Shown here one piece after another: positions 62,936-64,000 of a stretch of 64,000 bases of DNA (its first letter is position 1; each line of letters opens with the position of its first letter). Origin of the DNA: Patagioenas fasciata (lineage: Eukaryota > Chordata > Aves > Columbiformes > Columbidae). The position numbers were made by a program, and so were the translations under genes. The stretch is from the NCBI RefSeq assembly GCF_037038585.1, contig NC_092520.1, positions 195,307,604-195,371,603 on the forward strand. Reading direction: 5' to 3'. The notes below the pieces were generated by a model that worked only from the letters and a program-made list of their open reading frames with translations, made no database searches and was not told the DNA's origin.

Positions 62936-64000
62936 ATTTTCATGAAGTAATCAGTATTCAATTGAAAACATGGCTAGTGGCTTGTGAGACTTCTACCTTC
63001 TAGATAACTTACTTTTTTTTTTTTCCCCCCCATCTTTTTTATTTTTGTCATCTCAAAACTTGTCTGGAAAGTCAGGGAGAAAAACATCATTCAAAGTGAG
63101 TGAGCTTCAGGCCTGCACTGCCAAACTCTCCCAAATAAAAACAAACAAAAAAAGGGAACAGGACTGAGTCATTCTCAATGGAAAATGGAAAAGCTGGTGC
63201 AAAGTTTGTGCTATGGTGGTGCATTCAATTTGTTAGGGTTTCTATAAACATTTAAACAGTGCTCTTGTGAACCCCTAGTTAGAAACTTGAATAACTCTCT
63301 TACAGCAGTTATTCAGCAATTGACATTTCTCCATGTTTAAACAATAAGATCAATGTGGTATAAATCAACACAGTTTATTAGGAACAAAAGGAAAACACAA
63401 TAATACAGTAGCTCAGGGAAAGAAGAACTAAATGACAGCATGCAAGATTACAATTTTCTGCCCCAATTTCCCAGTCCTCTCCCCACAGCTGAGGTGGCTA
63501 ACTACTATCTTCCCATTGTTATTGTACTCACACTTACTTCATTGCCCAGGTTGGCAGGATTCCCTGTGGTACAGATAATTTACTGGGCTCTGTGGGTGAT
63601 TTCAGCTGAATTGATCCAAATTCAGTGATACACACTGATACAGTGACTGCCCTGTAGTTGCTCTGCTTCAGACTATCGGTGCTCTCATCTGTAAGTCATT
63701 GGTCAGACCCTAAACTGCTGGACACATGTCCTACCTATCCCTCCAAAGTTTCAGATGTTGTTCATAGTGGAATTAAAGGCCCTCAGTAAGCCCTCTGCCT
63801 ACAAGAGAAACGCTTCCATACTCAAATGTCATTTTCTTCCTCATTTTTGTCTTCTTTTCATCTTCTTCTGGCTCTCCCCAGAAGCCATCTGCAGCGGGCA
63901 GGGGGACTCCCCCACCCTGGGCATGCTTGCCTGTTTGCTTTCAAATATGAATGCCAACATTATATTCACTTCAACAGTAAAACTTCACAGCTTATTTTTA
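62936..64000. other. No gene or repeat recognised
   Basis: AT-rich DNA with a T12 run followed by C8 (about 63013-63032). A short + frame at 63440-63628 has a hydrophobic stretch but no family resemblance. Confidence 0.5.

Noticed and set aside
1..64000. CRISPR arrays, tRNA or rRNA genes, bacterial operons, phage modules
   Set aside because: No regularly spaced repeats, cloverleaf-like boxes or ribosomal signatures were seen. Base composition and CR1 content indicate a bird nuclear genome.

Overview
The window looks like gene-poor nuclear DNA from a bird. It is AT-rich, has no long open reading frame that looks like a host protein, and its recognisable repeats are almost all CR1-type LINE retrotransposons with the (ATTCTGTG)n-like 3' tails typical of avian CR1. 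The copies resemble neoavian CR1 families as I remember them, but I cannot name the species. No bacterial or viral gene layout, rRNA, tRNA or CRISPR array is visible. Nearly every short reading frame is compatible with chance in AT-rich DNA or is a decayed piece of CR1.

Layout. 1-12740: unique-looking DNA with a (GTTT)/(TG) tract near 304-362 and a possible ancient repeat scrap near 10231. 12741-13215: old minus-strand CR1 3' end. 16490-18310: very old minus-strand CR1 body, recognisable only by its order of motifs. 18311-30414: no confident feature. 30415-30545: short minus-strand CR1 3' fragment. 31660-31795: ancient SINE/LINE 3'-end-like fragment. 32719-33129: the only candidate host exon, on the minus strand, with an acceptor-like site, 19 codons, a stop and a downstream AATAAA. 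35241-35296: GAAT microsatellite. 37342-37434: A/C-rich tract next to a better preserved minus-strand CR1 (37489-37838). 43907-44028: compound pentanucleotide array. 44356-44550: complete hAT/Charlie-type miniature element with 8-bp target duplications. 48174-49658: two CR1 copies placed head to head. 53957-54075: MIR-like ancient fragment. 57150-57334: internally deleted CR1. 61735-62935: longest CR1 copy, with reverse-transcriptase-domain homology broken by frameshifts and lacking its catalytic aspartates.

Interpretation. This is probably part of a large intron or a gene desert in which CR1 copies of several ages have accumulated and decayed. There is no operon or multi-gene system. The most informative items are the hAT miniature element, the compound pentanucleotide array, the head-to-head CR1 pair, the ancient CR1 body and the possible terminal exon on the minus strand. 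I found no convincing new biological system. Repeat and exon calls were made by eye against remembered family features, so boundaries are approximate unless target duplications fix them.
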